In this document: piece by piece, positions 1 through 12,256 of the stretch
Numbering within the stretch: the first letter of the stretch is position 1
How the letters are laid out: every line of letters starts with the position of its first letter
Assembly (NCBI GenBank): GCA_024364735.1
Contig: JAGFNQ010007677.1
Location: forward strand, 186,001 to 250,000
DNA: 64,000 nucleotides
Source: Boesenbergia rotunda
Taxonomy: Eukaryota; Streptophyta; Magnoliopsida; Zingiberales; Zingiberaceae
Direction of reading: 5' to 3'
Program-made: the position numbers and the translations under genes
The notes under the pieces: model-generated
Seen by the model: the letters and a program-made list of their open reading frames with translations, nothing else
What the model was told of the DNA's origin: nothing
Database searches by the model: none

Positions 1-1007
1 TGCAGTCATAGATAATTAAGAAGGTTTGTATATATATTTTGCAGTATAGTAGAGAAGAGTAGAACAATGTAGCTATACTACAATTAAGGAGTAGATGTGT
101 TGCACATGCAATAGTATTGTTGAGTTTAATTGATGGTGAGAGGGTTTGTCTGATAGCTACTGGGAGAGGAGACACCGACATCAGGAATCCATGAGGAGGC
201 CCGCCCGATTACATACGTACGTGTTTAATCTCACAGTCACAGCAGAGCAGAGCAGAGCAGAGCAGAGCTATATAAGTGTACTAGCTAGCAGTTTAAGCAA
301 TTTAAAGTTATGAAGGTTTGCAATTTAGGGATATATAAATGGAGTCTCCATTAATTGAGGGTTGTTAATTTACGCATGAATTTTTTTTTATGCATGAATA
401 TCAAAAATAATTTTCTACAATTTATTGAATCGAATAGGAATATTAAAAAATAGGGGAAAAAACTCAAAGTTCCAAACAAGTGATACAATTAGAAATAGTA
501 TTAATCAAAACTATATCAAAATAATTATAAAGGACTCTTATATAGATCCAAAATACTAATTGTAATATGAAAATATGAAAATATTTTAAATATGAAGATT
601 ATTAAAAATAATAAAAACAATGTTTGAAACCTCACGCTAAATGATCCAAGATTTTGTCATTATGGGTTCCACTTGCATAGTATCAAATCTAGGTCAACGA
701 GCTTCGATTCAAGCTAAATAACATTAGCACATCAGTTGTATTGTTCTAATAAAAAAACTTTACAGACACTTAAATGCTCCCTGCAATTTTATGTGCTTTG
801 TAAAAATTTTAAAAGATTTGTAAATGCTCTCTAAAATTTTATGTGCTCTATAAAAATTTTAAAAGATTTTAGTAATTTTAAAGTAACTATTTTTTTTAAA
901 AAAAAATAAGAGTGTTTTGATAATTTTTCAGTAGTTAAAATATGTAGATAATCAATCTTGATAGGAAAAATCAATCTTGACAAATTTATTATAGGTTTAT
1001 TATTTAT
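1..1007. other. AT-rich spacer with no recognisable gene
   Basis: I see no coding or RNA gene here. The stretch is AT-rich, with a short pentanucleotide repeat near 241-268 and homopolymer runs. The last 60 bases are the left flank of CACTA-1 and may belong to the LTR of the decayed copia element whose body resumes at 8665, but that is only an inference from the insertion geometry. Confidence 0.6.
241..275. repeat. AGAGC pentanucleotide microsatellite next to a TATATAA motif
   Basis: About five tandem copies of the pentamer AGAGC are followed immediately by CTATATAAG. The TATA-like motif resembles a core promoter, but no ORF or transcript feature lies downstream, so a promoter role is not supported beyond the motif. 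Confidence 0.6.
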
Positions 1008-1024
1008 CACTACAAAAATATCAA

Positions 1025-1290
1025 GCAATAGCAACGAAATTTTTTAATAGTCTGTCGCAAGTGGCGACGGATATATAATATCCGTCGCCAAAGTTGCGCG
1101 GCAAGTCAAAATCCTGAATATAGCGACGGACATAGTCAACGTCCGTAGCTAGTGCGACGGATAATATAAATTATCCGTCGCTAGTTGTAAGCGACGGGTC
1201 AAACCCCCTCAATATAGCGACGGGATTGGTCAACGCCATCGCTAATCAGCAACGGATAAGTTAATCCGTCGCAATATTTCTTAAAAAGGG
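1025..1290. repeat. CACTA-1 left subterminal repeats
   Basis: Repeated short motifs of the type GCGACGGAT / ATCCGTCGC occur in direct and inverted orientation, several forming small palindromes (for example around 1060-1090 and 1150-1180). In En/Spm-type elements such subterminal repeats are the binding sites of the TNPA-like protein, which is the likely role here. Confidence 0.85.
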
Positions 1291-1299
1291 CGACGCCCC

Positions 1300-1700
1300 C
1301 CTTCCCCCGTGGCCACGCGAACCCTAGCGATGGTCGATCTCCCAGCTATTCTCCTCCGGCGATTCTCCTCCGGCGAACCCTTCTCCGATCCCAGGTACGC
1401 TAGCTAAGCTCCATTTGTCGTATATATCAACTCCGTTTGTTTGTGCTAACGCAGCGTCGTCGTCCTCTCCGGCCAACCACGGCTCTTGGCATGGACGCGC
1501 GCGGCCTCTCGCGGTCGCGCGCGGCCTCCGGCGGCCTCGCGCGGCCAGGGGTGGCCTCGCATTTGCAAGCGCCGCCTGCTGCCGGTCGTGGGCCAGTGCG
1601 GTCGGGCGCCGCCTGCTGCGGCCGCGCACCGCCTGCTGCGGCCGCGCGCCGCCTGCTCCTGCGGCCGGCGGCCCCTGCTGCGGCCGGCCGACACCCATTA
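1300..1700 (+). promoter_or_regulatory. GC-rich CACTA-1 leader / probable promoter and first-exon region
   Basis: The block is strongly GC-rich and CpG-rich, with tandem repetition of a GCCTGCTGCGGCC-like unit around 1565-1680. It sits between the subterminal repeats and the transposase gene, and CACTA-2 keeps a homologous block in the same relative place (12540-12870, inverted). Overlapping ORFs occur in several frames, which is what GC-rich repeats produce, so I do not call a protein. A gap of AT-rich sequence (1701-2095) that looks like a leader intron separates it from the TNP2 start. Confidence 0.55.
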
Positions 1701-4700
1701 ATGGGTTTAATTAGGGTTTTAGGTGTAATTAATTGAATTAATTTGATTAATTCAATTAATTTGATTAATTATTTAATTAGTTAAATTATTATTTAATTAT
1801 TTTAGATAATAATTTCCTTTGTTAAATCATAAATTGTGTAATTAATTGATCAAATGTTTGATTTATTTTAGGTTAATTGTGTGTTTAATTGGAATAATTA
1901 GATGATTAATTGTTTGTTTAATTAGATTAATTGATTTATTAATTAGATCTTGTTTGATTATTGTTAGATTAACTGTTTGAATAATTAGATTAATTTGTTG
2001 ATTAATTCTTTGATTACTTAGAATAATTGATTCATTATTTATATCATGTTTGATTAATTAGATGTATTTTATAGTATAACATCAATATCAAATTTTAATA
2101 TGGATCATAATATGTGTGGTTTGATTAAATTGTCTTATCTGAATTCAGATACAATGTATTCGAACAAGGCATGGATGTATAATAGGTTAGACAATGAATT
2201 TATCCGTGATGATTTTTTTGCTGGAGTGGAAGAATTTGTTAACTTTGCAAAGTGTCATCCTGAGTGTTTGAATGACACAAAGTTGAAGTGTCCATGTAAT
2301 CAACGCAAATGTAGAAATACAGCTTTCCGTGATGAAGATACAGTGAAAACTCATATCGCCAGGTATGGGTTTGCTCCAGATTATTACAACTGGTATTGTC
2401 ATGGAGAGCCGTATGTATATGAATTTGGTGGACCTTCTGTTGCATCATCATCGAACTCAATTGGACCAGAGATATCATATAACCCTGCTGATGCAATGCA
2501 ATCAATGGTTTACGATGCAATGAATGCTTTTGATCAATCAAATGTAGAACAAGTACCTACGTCTGATGTTCAGAAAATGTATGACATGTTAAAGGCTAGT
2601 GAAAGAGAATTATGGGAAGGTATTTCTTCTGGTCATTCTCAATTATCTGCTACTGCAAGATTATTGAATATGAAGGCAAAACTTCATTTCTCAAAACGAT
2701 GTTATGATGACATATGTCAACTTATGTCAGAGTTGCTTCCAATTGATAACTGCATGACTGATAGTTTCTACAACACTAAAAAACAAATCAGAGACTTGGG
2801 TTTGCCAGTTGAGAAGATACATTGTTGTGTCAATAATTGCATGATCTTTTGGAACCAAGATAGTGAATTGATGGAATGCAAAATCTGTAACCATCCTCGT
2901 TACAAGCATGGTGCTCGCATGGTAAATCAGAAGAAGAAGAAAAATATTCCTTACAAAGTCATATATTATTTTCCTTTGACTGCTAGACTCCAATGTTTGT
3001 ATGCATCAGCAGCAACAGCAAGTCATATGATCTGGCATCAAAACCATGGACATGATGGAGACATTATGTGTCATCCTTGTGATTCCCCTGCATGGAAACA
3101 TTTAGATTCAACATTTTCTTCCTATGCTATGGAACCACGTAATGTCAGACTTGGACTTTCTGCAGATGAATTTCAGCCATTTGGAAGTTATGGACAACAA
3201 TATTCATCGTGACCTGTTATCTTAACACCATACAACTTACCACCATGGATGTGCATGAAAAATGAATTCATGTTTCTTATTGTTTTAATTCCTAGTCCTC
3301 AAAATCCAAAAGGGCACACAGATGTTTTTTTACAACCTTTGATAGCTGAGCTGAATTATTTATGGAATATAGGTTCAGAGACGTATGACATTGCTACAAA
3401 GTCAAACTTTTTAATGCATGCAGCATTGTTATAGACTATTAGTGATTTTCCTGCTTACTCAATGTTATTAGGATGGAGCACAGCTGGAAAGTTAGCATGC
3501 CCACATTTTATGAGTCAGTCAGATGCATTTTCTTTGTCCTACAGTGGCAAGATTTCTTGGTTTGATAATCATCGGAAATTTTTACCTCTTGATCATCCGT
3601 TCAGAAGAAATAAGAAACATTTCAAAAGGAATGAAGTAGTTAGGAAGCTACCTCCATTTGGGATGTCAGGCGAAGAAGTGTTAAATGAAATTGATAATTA
3701 TGGATTTCTACCAGTTTATCAGGATGGATCAGATGATATCAACAAGTATATTGTTAGAGTCAACAAATGTGGTTGGAGGAAAAGAAGTATTTTTTGGGAG
3801 CTTCCATATTAGAAATATTTACTCATTCGTCATAATTTGGATGTAATGCATATTGAGAAAATTTTTTTTGATAACATCATTAATACTGTCTTAAATGTGC
3901 ACGGGATAACAAAAGATACAACAAAATCTCGTGAAGAATTAAAACAATTAGTGAGCAGGCCTGAGTTGCATCAGAATGAAATAACTGATAAATATCCAAA
4001 GGCTTGTTATACATTGGACAAAGAAAGTAAGCAAGCATTGTGTTCTTGGTTGAAAAACATAAAATTTCCTGATGGATATGCCTCTAATATGTCTCGTTGT
4101 GTGGATACGAATAGATCTAAAATGGTTGGAATGAAGAGTCATGATTGTCATGTGTTCATGCAAAGATTAATTCTAATAGCTTTCCAAGAATTACTTCCTA
4201 ATAATATTTGGCAAGCACTTACAGAATTAAGCCTTTTTTTCAAAAATCTGACTTCCAGAGTTGTTACGGTAGCAGATATATTACGCCTTCAGACAGAGAT
4301 TCCTTTAATACTATGTAAGCTTGAGCGAATATTTCCACCAAGCTTTTTTGATTCAATGGAGCATTTGCCTATTCATTTACCTAGCGAGGCACAGGTTGGT
4401 GGCCCTGTACAATACAGATGGATGCATCCTTTTGAAAGGTTTCTTAGAAAATTAAAGAATAATGTGCGTAACAAAGCAAGAGTTGAGGGATCAATATGTA
4501 ATGCATATCATGTTGAAGAAGCAAGTTCATTTTGCTCCTATTACTTTGCTGAAAATGTGAAAACCAGACATCGAAAGTGCCCACGCAATCAAGATGACAG
4601 TCCATCAGTTGACCCAAACATTCTTTCTATTTTCATGTATCCTGGAAGAGCAATGGGTTCAACTCTATCTAGACGGTTAAATGACAGAGAATATCATGCC

Positions 4701-4750
4701 GCCAGGACGTATATCTTCTTAAACTGTGAAGATGTCAAACCATACCTAAG

Positions 4751-4833
4751 GTATTATCTTTTGTTGTAATGAAATTAATATCAAATAATATAATTAAATT
4801 TCTGGTATGATATCAAATGAACTTATATGCCAG
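4751..4833 (+). other. Intron in the TNP2 gene
   Basis: The boundaries are AAG|GTATTA and TGCCAG|GTT. Removing it joins a reading frame that continues as YQQQLYIQNP, a segment typical of TNP2 proteins upstream of DUF4216. Confidence 0.8.
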
Positions 4834-4933
4834 GTTATACCAACAACAGTTGTACATCCAAAATCCATCGATAAGTGCAAATGAGGTAGATCGAAAGATA
4901 GAAGAAGAATTTGCATTTTGGTTTCAAATATAT

Positions 4934-5014
4934 GTAAGTGAGTTAATATGCATTTTTTTGTTAACAATTCTTGATTGCTTATTAATCTAATTTGATCACC
5001 CACCACTATTATAG
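4934..5014 (+). other. Second intron in the TNP2 gene
   Basis: The boundaries are TAT|GTAAGTG and TTATAG|GTC. Splicing keeps the frame and links the FWFQIY segment to VNDARISN and the DUF4216 exon. Confidence 0.8.
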
Positions 5015-5966
5015 GTCAATGATGCCAGAATTTCAAATGTAGAAGACGAAAGAATTAAAAATCTCGCATTTGGACCTCTTCGTACTGTGACAGTCTACTC
5101 GGGTTATTACGTGAATGGATACAGATTTCATGTGAGCCAACGTGATTCAGGGATGCTAACATATAATTCTGGCATCAGTGTCAAAGGATCAACAAATAAT
5201 AATGATAATGAATTTGACTATTATGGCAAGCTAGAGGAAATTATCGAAGTTGAATACCCAGCATTACCTTTCAAAAGATGTGTATTATTCAGGTGTTCTT
5301 GGTATGATCCAACTCCAAGGACGGGCACAAGGAAAAATCGGTTATACAATTTAGTTGAGGTTAATTCAAGCAAAAGATTCAATAAGTTCGAACCTTTCAT
5401 TTTTGCAGTGCAAGCTGGTCAAGTATTTTATCTGGAGTACCCAACTAAGAGAAGACGACCTAGTGAATGGCTTGCTGTATGTCAAATGAAGCCTAGGTCA
5501 ACAATTGAAATGCCAAATACGATCACTATCCAAAACTCCGATGCTTATCAAAATGAAGAAGTGATAATCAACTCCGTGGATTCATAAATACAATCAGCAT
5601 CTCAATTACTTATAGATGAGAATGTCTCTTACGAGGAAATTGATGATGGTGAAATATCTAGCACTGAGGAGGTCGATGTATCAACGGATTCAAGCGATGA
5701 AAACTTACATGTTAATTTAGTTCCATCAGATTAGGATGAGTTAGATGTATTAAACATTAACTAATCAGAGTTTGTATTAAGATGAGTTGTTAATTTATAT
5801 CATTCTACTTGTATTGAACAGTTTGATACAATGCTTGTTTATCCCTTTGGTAGCTTTATTTACATTGTCTTTATTAGTGTTTATTTCCATTTGCCTCTAA
5901 TATGCCTCATTTGCATGTTTTACCTATTCTGCTTATCTGCCTAAACTTTGTGTATAATTAGGTACC

Positions 5967-7431
5967 ATGGCTGCCCCCCCGGTGATCAGCAGATTAGACT
6001 TACAGTCGTCGGTGATAGGTATACCTATTCTTGTTATATATTTTAGATCAAAATTTGCTAATATATCTAATTTTTTTAATACAGTTTTATACCTGATGGC
6101 CATCAGGTGTCTTCGTATATTACTAAAAAATTTAAAGAAAGACTGTCCACTTCGACGACATGGGGCCATATTGAGAATGATTTGAAATCATTCTATTACG
6201 GGGAGTTTTTAGTAAGTAGTTTATATGTATATTTAATTTGATGTTATAACTTTTTTGATACTAACTGTTTTATTTTTTTTTAAGTACACCTGGGAGGAGG
6301 GTGCAGAGGAGCAATTCAAGAGGATATGGAATGCCTACTGCTCCAAATTGTACAGAGACATGGTCTACAAATGGAGAAAGAAGGCTGATAGGCCTACAGA
6401 GGTCCCTGAGACTATTTGGGCAGCATGGCGGGTTGTCTGGGATGCCCAGCACTGGCAAGAGAATGCTGTGATTGCTTGAGCCAATCGCAATTCAGAGCTT
6501 GCTGGCCCCAGCACGGGATCCACGAAGCGCACTGCAGGATCCCGTTCCATTGTCCAGCATGCCAATGATTTGGTAAGTAGTTTTTATTTAGGTTATTAAT
6601 GACATTTAGTATGTTTTTTTGGATATGCGTAAACATTATATTTTGTGTTTACAGGCTGCTGAGCTAGAGAGACCTCCCACTAGTTGGGAGTTATTCAGCA
6701 AGACCCACAAGAAAAAAGATGGGTCTTTTGTCGATCGTCGCTCCCTAGCAATCAATGTAAGTATATTAATTATATTTTATTTGTTTTGACATTTTATATA
6801 GACTAATTAAATTTTTATTTCACAGGAAGCAATGACCGCTAGAGTTTCTGAGGCACAGGCATCTCAGCCTGCTGCAGAGGGGGAGGATGTACAACCTCTT
6901 TCCACCGACGATGTGAATCGGATTTATATTGATGTCGTCGGTGGGAAGAGGAAGACCGCCTGCTACGGCCTGGGCTCTCAGGCAAAGGTTACATATGATC
7001 AGATGGGAGCTCCAGGGGTTAGGGGGCGTCCACCATCCTCCTACTCTACCTCTAGTGAGGTTTGTCATTTGCGGGAGGAAAATGAAGCCCTGCGGACTCA
7101 ACTCACGTCGATAGAGTTGACGTGTGCCGGGAGGGACGCAGAATGGGCTAAGACGAGCGCAGAGTGGGCTCAAAGGGATGCAGAGTGGGTTAAGAGGGAC
7201 GCAGAGAGGGATGCTGAGTTGAAAGATTTGCAGGCTCGCCAGGCACACACTGAGGAGATAGTACGTCACATGCGAGCTTTTGCAGCGACCCTTACGCCGA
7301 TGACACAGATGTCAACCCTTCTCGCCCCTCGTTTTGAGGCTCTGGATACACAGATGCCAGCCGCTCCCTCTCCTGCCCATCATTTTGAGTCTCAAGAGAC
7401 AGAGGATCCTGAGCATCCCACAGAGGAGTAG
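5967..7431 (+). pseudogene. Ptta/En-Spm (TNPA-like, Transposase_24) gene of CACTA-1
   Basis: This second gene encodes a plant Ptta/En-Spm family protein, the expected DNA-binding partner of the transposase that recognises subterminal repeats. Diagnostic segments are YTWEEGAEEQFKRIWNAY in the exon from 6285, NRNSELAGPSTGSTKRTAGS near 6480-6545, and ELERPPTSWELFSKTHKKKD near 6660-6720. The last exon (6826-7431) contains a coiled-coil-like stretch with repeated DAEW units (about residues 95-135 of that exon). Introns with GT-AG ends are at 6212-6284, 6573-6654 and 6757-6825. A stop codon at 6477-6479 interrupts the frame just before the NRNS segment. The 5' exon is uncertain: ATG at 5967 is plausible, but the frame across the first intron (acceptor at 6084) does not join cleanly, so there is either another splice choice or an indel. 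Confidence 0.88.
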
Positions 7432-8232
7432 AGATATTATAGTGGTATGATCAATTTTTCACCTAATTTTTTTCATTAACAATGTATTAAGTTATTATAT
7501 TCATAATGATTGTTTTCTTATTACTCCATTTATGTTATAGATTCCACATTATCAGAATTGAATTCAGATTTTTTCTATTGCTTGAAAGTTATGAATATTG
7601 GATATTATTCCTTTATTGTTTCTTATTTGTTATTTTTCATTTACATATTTAATATTATTAGAGTCGTCGCTATTTGTTAATTTTCTTCTATTAGAGTTAT
7701 CTTCTATTACATATGCTTACTTCATTTGTTATTTCTTATTGGTATCAATTCAGATTTCTTTCTTTATTGGATTGCTTTCTTATTATTTTATCTTCTATTG
7801 TGCAGGAATATTTTTCCTTTCCATCCATTATTCACTCTGATATTCATGTACGTAATGATTCTCTACTAAACTCTGTTTTTTGATGTATATAGTTTTTTTA
7901 TTGACTTTGACATATGTTACCTTCTTTATTGGTATAAGTTTACTCTTGTTTCAAAGTTTGGATTGTATACATTTGGAAATTAAACTTTGGATTGAATAGT
8001 GGATTCATAATAAAAGTTTAGATGTTGTGAATGTATTGGATTGGATTGGATTGGAAATGTAAGTTTGGATGTTGTGAATGTATTGGATTGGATTGGAAAT
8101 GTAAGTTTAGATTGTTGTGAATGTTTAGATGTTGAAATATATATTTCTGTTTGATATTTGTTTGGATATTTGTATATGTTATTGATGTATATATGGGAAT
8201 TGGAAGAAATGGATTGTGGCTGTCAAAATTTT
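7432..8232. other. CACTA-1 AT-rich 3' region without genes
   Basis: The stretch is T-rich and low in complexity, with a local direct repeat of a TGGATTGGATTGGAAATGTAAG-like unit around 8035-8105. The part from about 7580 is homologous, inverted, to 9870-10575 of CACTA-2. I see no gene; the short ORFs are composition artefacts. Confidence 0.75.
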
Positions 8233-8640
8233 CTAGGTTTAGCGACGAACATTTGTATATGTTATTGACTTTTCCGTCGCTATAACGATCATTTAGCGAC
8301 GAATTTTGACTGAATCCGTCGCTATTACGATATAATAGCAACGGACTTTGACCATGTCCGTCGCTATTCCGAATGATTTACGACGGATCTTTGACCAACC
8401 ATCGCTACTATTTCCCCGGCCACGTCACCCCGTTTTCGGAGTTTGCAACGGGGTTATATGTCCGTCGCTAAGGTAGCGACGGAGAGAAAAAATGTCCATC
8501 GCTATGTTAACGACGGAGAAAAAATATCTGTCGCTACTATAGCTCTGCGACGAGATTTCAGCCGACGGCGCCAATTCCGTCGCTAATCCGTCGCTGTTAG
8601 TGTTTAGCGACGGAATAGCGACGGAATCCGTCCGTCACTA
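8233..8640. repeat. CACTA-1 right subterminal repeats
   Basis: Many copies of TAGCGACGGA/TCCGTCGCTA motifs occur in both orientations, matching the left subterminal block and those of CACTA-2. Confidence 0.85.
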
Positions 8641-8664
8641 TTACTGGTTATTTTTGTTGTGTAT

Positions 8665-9385
8665 TACTGATTTGATTTGATTTACTTTGTCCTAATTAAT
8701 TAGGAGATATTCTATAATTAATTAGGAGATTTTGATTCGTTAAGTAGGAGTATGTGACTTGTATATAGAGGTGACACAAATATTGAAATTCATGTTTTCT
8801 TGAAAAATTACATTGTATCAAACCACCCTAACCCTAAATCTAGTTCTGCCCAGCCATCACCACCAACTCCCATCACTCCCACTATCGCAATCTTTATCTA
8901 AGGGTAACAACTATCGACTAGAACATCTCTTCCGTCTCTATCTACTGTCTTGTCGGACTCCGAGCAGATTTTAGCGAGCTATTCCGCAATTAATTTTGGT
9001 CCAAATCTCCCCATGATGCCACAATTCTCAACTCAACCAGAAACTATCTCTAATTCAAATACCATTCACAAACTGAATGATCACAATTATCTTTAGTGGT
9101 CACAATCTATAATGATGTTCCTCAATGGACAACGAAAAGATGATTATCTCATAGGTTCTCCAAAATCAGGAATAAGCAGTCATGAGTACCAAGTTTGGAG
9201 AGCTGAAAATAATCTTATTATGTCATGGCTAATCAGTTCTATAAATGTAGAAATTGGTGAGAATTTTATGTTGCTAACAACAACCCAAGATATATGGACA
9301 GTTCGAGATACTTTCTCCAGTCAAGACAATTGTTGAATTATTTTACATTGAAAATTCTCTCGAAGATTTCAAGTAAGGTAACCAT
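8665..9385 (+). mobile_element. Copia-1, 5' part: probable LTR end plus gag start
   Basis: A decayed Ty1/copia element begins here. An LTR-like AT-rich segment with a TATATAGAGG-type motif (around 8760) ends near 8811. It is followed by TGTATCAAACC, which resembles a worn tRNA-Met primer-binding site (usual form TGGTATCAGAGC). Gag coding starts at ATG 9013. CACTA-1 probably sits inside or beside the 5' LTR, and CACTA-2 interrupts gag at 9386. The 5' LTR limits are not certain. Confidence 0.65.
9013..9385 (+). pseudogene. Copia-1 gag N-terminal part (Retrotran_gag type)
   Basis: The reading begins with ATG at 9013 and gives a copia Gag N-terminus: KLNDHNYL, then WSQSIMMFLNGQRKDDYL and, further on, YQVWRAENNLIMSWLISS, typical of plant copia gag polyproteins. 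An in-frame TAG at 9094-9096 and a stop near 9336 break it. It continues on the far side of CACTA-2 at 13127. Gag would form the virus-like particle of the element. Confidence 0.8.
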
Positions 9386-9399
9386 CACTACAAAAATAA

Positions 9400-9845
9400 T
9401 AGCAAATAGCGACGGACGAAATCCGTCGCTATTCCGTCGCAAAACACTAATAGCGACGGAATAGCGACGGATTGAGCGCCGTTGGGCGAACACCCGTCAC
9501 AGTGCTGGAGTAGCGACGGCGAAAAAAAAACCCGTCGCTAATTTGATGTAGCGACGGACATATAAGCCGTCGCAATGGTAAGTTAGCGACGGACATATAA
9601 GCCTGTCGCAAAAACCCGCTAAATTTGTGGTGATGTGTCCCGGAGAGAATTTAGCGACGGACGGTCAAATATTCGTCGCAACTCTTTCATTATAGCGACG
9701 GATTTGGTCAATATCCGTCGCTAATCTATCATAATAGCGACGCATACAGTCAAAATCCGTCGCTAATCTATCGTGATAGCGACGGAAAAGTCAATTGTCC
9801 GTCGCTATTTGCGACGATTTTTTAAAAAAATCCGTCGCTAAATTT
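9400..9845. repeat. CACTA-2 subterminal repeats (left)
   Basis: More than a dozen copies of the TAGCGACGGA-type motif occur in both orientations, spaced roughly 20-50 bp, as in CACTA-1. Confidence 0.85.
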
Positions 9846-10585
9846 GGAAAAAATTTCACAGCTAAATGCTGTTTTTACAACATCCCATAGATACATCAAT
9901 AATATACACAAAATAATAATCCACTGATCCAAACAAACAGCAAATAAGAGTATATTTTACAATATCCAAACAAACATCAAACAAAAATAATTATTACAAC
10001 ATCCAAACATTCAAACAAGAGTAAATATTTCACTATCCAATCCAAACTTTAATTTCCAAACTTATACAATCCAAACTTTCAAATAAGAGTAAGCATCTAA
10101 ACTTTCATTTCCAATATCCAATCCAAACAAGAGTAATATCCAAATGTATATATCAAAAGAAAGTAAACATAAGTCAGAATAAATAAAAAAAACTATATAC
10201 ATCAAAAATCAGAGTTTAGTAGAGAATCATTACGTACATGAATATCAGAGTGAATAATGGATGAAAAGGAATACCCTGCACAATAGAAGATAAAACAATA
10301 AGAAAGCAATAGAAGTAAGCAATAAGAAATAAAACAATAGAAGATAAAACAATAAGAAAGCAATCCAATAAAGAAAGAAATCCAATAAAGAAAGAAATCT
10401 GAATTGATATCAATAAGAAATAACAAATGAAGTAAGCATATGTAATAGAAGATAACTCTAATAGAAGAAAATTAACAAATAGAAGATAACTCTAATAATA
10501 TTAAATATGTAAATGAAAAATAACAAATAAGAAACAATAAAGGAATAATATCCAATATTCATACCTTTCAAGCAAATATTTCTTT

Positions 10586-12256
10586 TCCTCCAACCACATT
10601 TGTTTACTCTAACAATATACTTGTTGATATCATCTTATCCATCCTGATATACTGGTAGAAATCCATAACTATCAATTTCATTTAACACTTCTTCACCTGA
10701 CATCCCAACTGGAGGTAGCTTCCTAACTACTTCATTCCTTTTGAAATGTTTCTTATTTCTTCTAAACGGATGATCAAGAGGTAAAAATTTTCGATGATTA
10801 TCAAATCAAGAAATCTTGTCACTGCAAGGTAAAGAAAATGCATCTGACTGACTCATACAATGTGGGCATACTAACTTTCCAGCTGTGCTCCATCCTGATA
10901 ACATTGAGTAAGCAGGAAAATCACTAATAGTCCATAACAATGTTGCATGCATTAAAAAGATTGACATTGTAGCAATGTCATACGTCTCTGAACCTATATT
11001 CCATAAATAATTCAGCTCAGCTATCAAAGGTTGCAAAAAAAAACATCTATGTGCCCTTTTGGATTTTGAGGACCTGGAATTAAAATAGTAAGAAACATGA
11101 ATTCATCTTTCATGCACATCTATGGTGGTAAGTTGTATGGTATTAAGATAGCAAGCCATGATGAATATTGTTGTCCATAACTTCCAAATGGCTGAAATCC
11201 ATCTGCAGAAAGTCCAAGTCTGACATTACGTGGTTCTATAGCAAAGGAAGAAAATGTTGAATCTAAATGTTTCCATGCAGGGGAATCACAAGGATGACAC
11301 ATAATGTCTCCATCATGTCCATGGTTTTGATGCCAGATCATATGACTTGTTGTTGTTGCTGATGCATACAAATGTTGGAGTCTAGTAGTCAAAGGAAAGT
11401 AATACATGACTTTGTAAGAAATATTTTTCTTCTTCTTCTGATTTACCGTGTGAGCACCATGCTTGTAACGAGGATGATTACAGATTTTGCATTCCATCAA
11501 CTCACTATCTTGGTTCCAAAAGATCATGCAATTATTGACACAACAATGCATCTTCTCAGCAGGCAAACCCAAGTCTCTGATTAGTTTTTTAGTGTTGTAG
11601 AAACTATCAGTAATGCAGTTATCAATTGGAAGCAACTCTGACATAAGTTGACATATGTCATCATAACATCGTTCTGAGAAATGATGTTCTGCCTTCATAT
11701 TCAATAATCTTACAATAGCAGATAATTGAGAATGACCTGAAGGAATACCTTCCCATAATTCTCTTTCACTAGCCTTTAACATGTCATACATTTTCTGAAC
11801 ATCAGAAGTAGGTACTTGTTCTACATTTGATTCATCAAAAGTATTCATTGCATCGTAAACCATTGATTGCATTGCATCAGCATGGTTATATGATGTCTTT
11901 GGTCCAATTGAGTTTGATGATGATGCAACAGAAGGTCCACCAAATTCATATACATACGACTCTCTATGACAATACCAGTTGTAATAATCTGGAACAAACT
12001 CATACCTGGCGATATGAGTTTTCACTGTATCTTCATCACGGAAAGCTGTATTTCTACATTTGCGTTGATTATATGAACACTTCAACTCTGTGTCATTCAA
12101 ACACTCAGGATGACACTTTGCAAAGTTAACAAATTCTTCCACTCCAGCAAAAAATTCCTCACGGATAAATCCATTGTCTAACCTATTATACATCCATACC
12201 TTATTCGGATACATTGTATCTGAATTCAGATAAGACAATTTAAACAATTCAAACAA
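10586..12256 (-). pseudogene. TNP2 transposase fragment in CACTA-2
   Basis: The minus-strand reading from ATG at 12256 is closely similar to the N-terminal part of the CACTA-1 transposase, including the transposase-associated domain and the start of the Transposase_21 core. It ends at a TAG (11120-11122) where CACTA-1 has a tryptophan codon. A longer T-run (nine against seven, near 11035-11043) then shifts the frame, and the reading resumes at 11036-10806. A further stop replaces a serine codon near 10633. Homology ends at about 10586 at the deletion junction, so DUF4218 and DUF4216 are absent. No functional product is expected. Confidence 0.9.

Larger units (their letters stand above)
2100..5734 (+). 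pseudogene. TNP2-type CACTA transposase, broken by stop codons
   Basis: This is the transposase gene of CACTA-1. The first part (2100-3212) has the N-terminal transposase-associated domain with a cysteine/histidine-rich segment (CPCNQRKCRN, then H and WYCHGE). The Transposase_21 core continues through 3249-3812, a DUF4218 region lies around 4300-4600 (motif QYRWMHPFERFLRKLK) and a DUF4216 region at about 5085-5450 (SGYYVNGYRFHV). Two introns with clean GT-AG ends at 4751-4833 and 4934-5014 restore one frame into the DUF4216 exon. In-frame stops lie at 3210-3212, 3432-3434, 3810-3812 and 5585-5587; past the last, the same frame stays open as an acidic tail to TAG at 5732-5734. The first ATG at 2100 is followed by the expected start of the family. 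The product would cut and join the element ends, but no full-length protein can be made from this copy. Confidence 0.93.
1008..8661 (+). mobile_element. CACTA-1: complete, decayed CACTA (En/Spm-like) DNA transposon
   Basis: The element starts with CACTACAAAAATA (1008-1020) and ends with the near-perfect inverted copy TATTTTTGTTGTG (8649-8661). It is flanked by the 3-bp target-site duplication TAT at 1005-1007 and 8662-8664, as expected for CACTA elements. Both ends carry many subterminal copies of a TAGCGACGGA-type motif in both orientations. Inside, in order, are a GC-rich leader, an AT-rich intron-like stretch, a TNP2-type transposase gene, a Ptta/TNPA-type gene and an AT-rich tail. At 7654 bp it has the architecture of an autonomous element, but both genes contain stop codons, so it is probably immobile unless helped in trans. 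Confidence 0.95.

Noticed and set aside
241..275. A promoter for a host gene at the TATATAA next to the AGAGC repeat
   Set aside because: No ORF, splice pattern or further promoter motif follows before CACTA-1; kept only as a repeat.
1324..1736. Several overlapping ORFs of 70-124 codons in the GC-rich CACTA-1 leader
   Set aside because: They lie in almost every frame of a GC-rich tandem-repeat block, have no domain, and are not conserved as proteins in CACTA-2; composition explains them.
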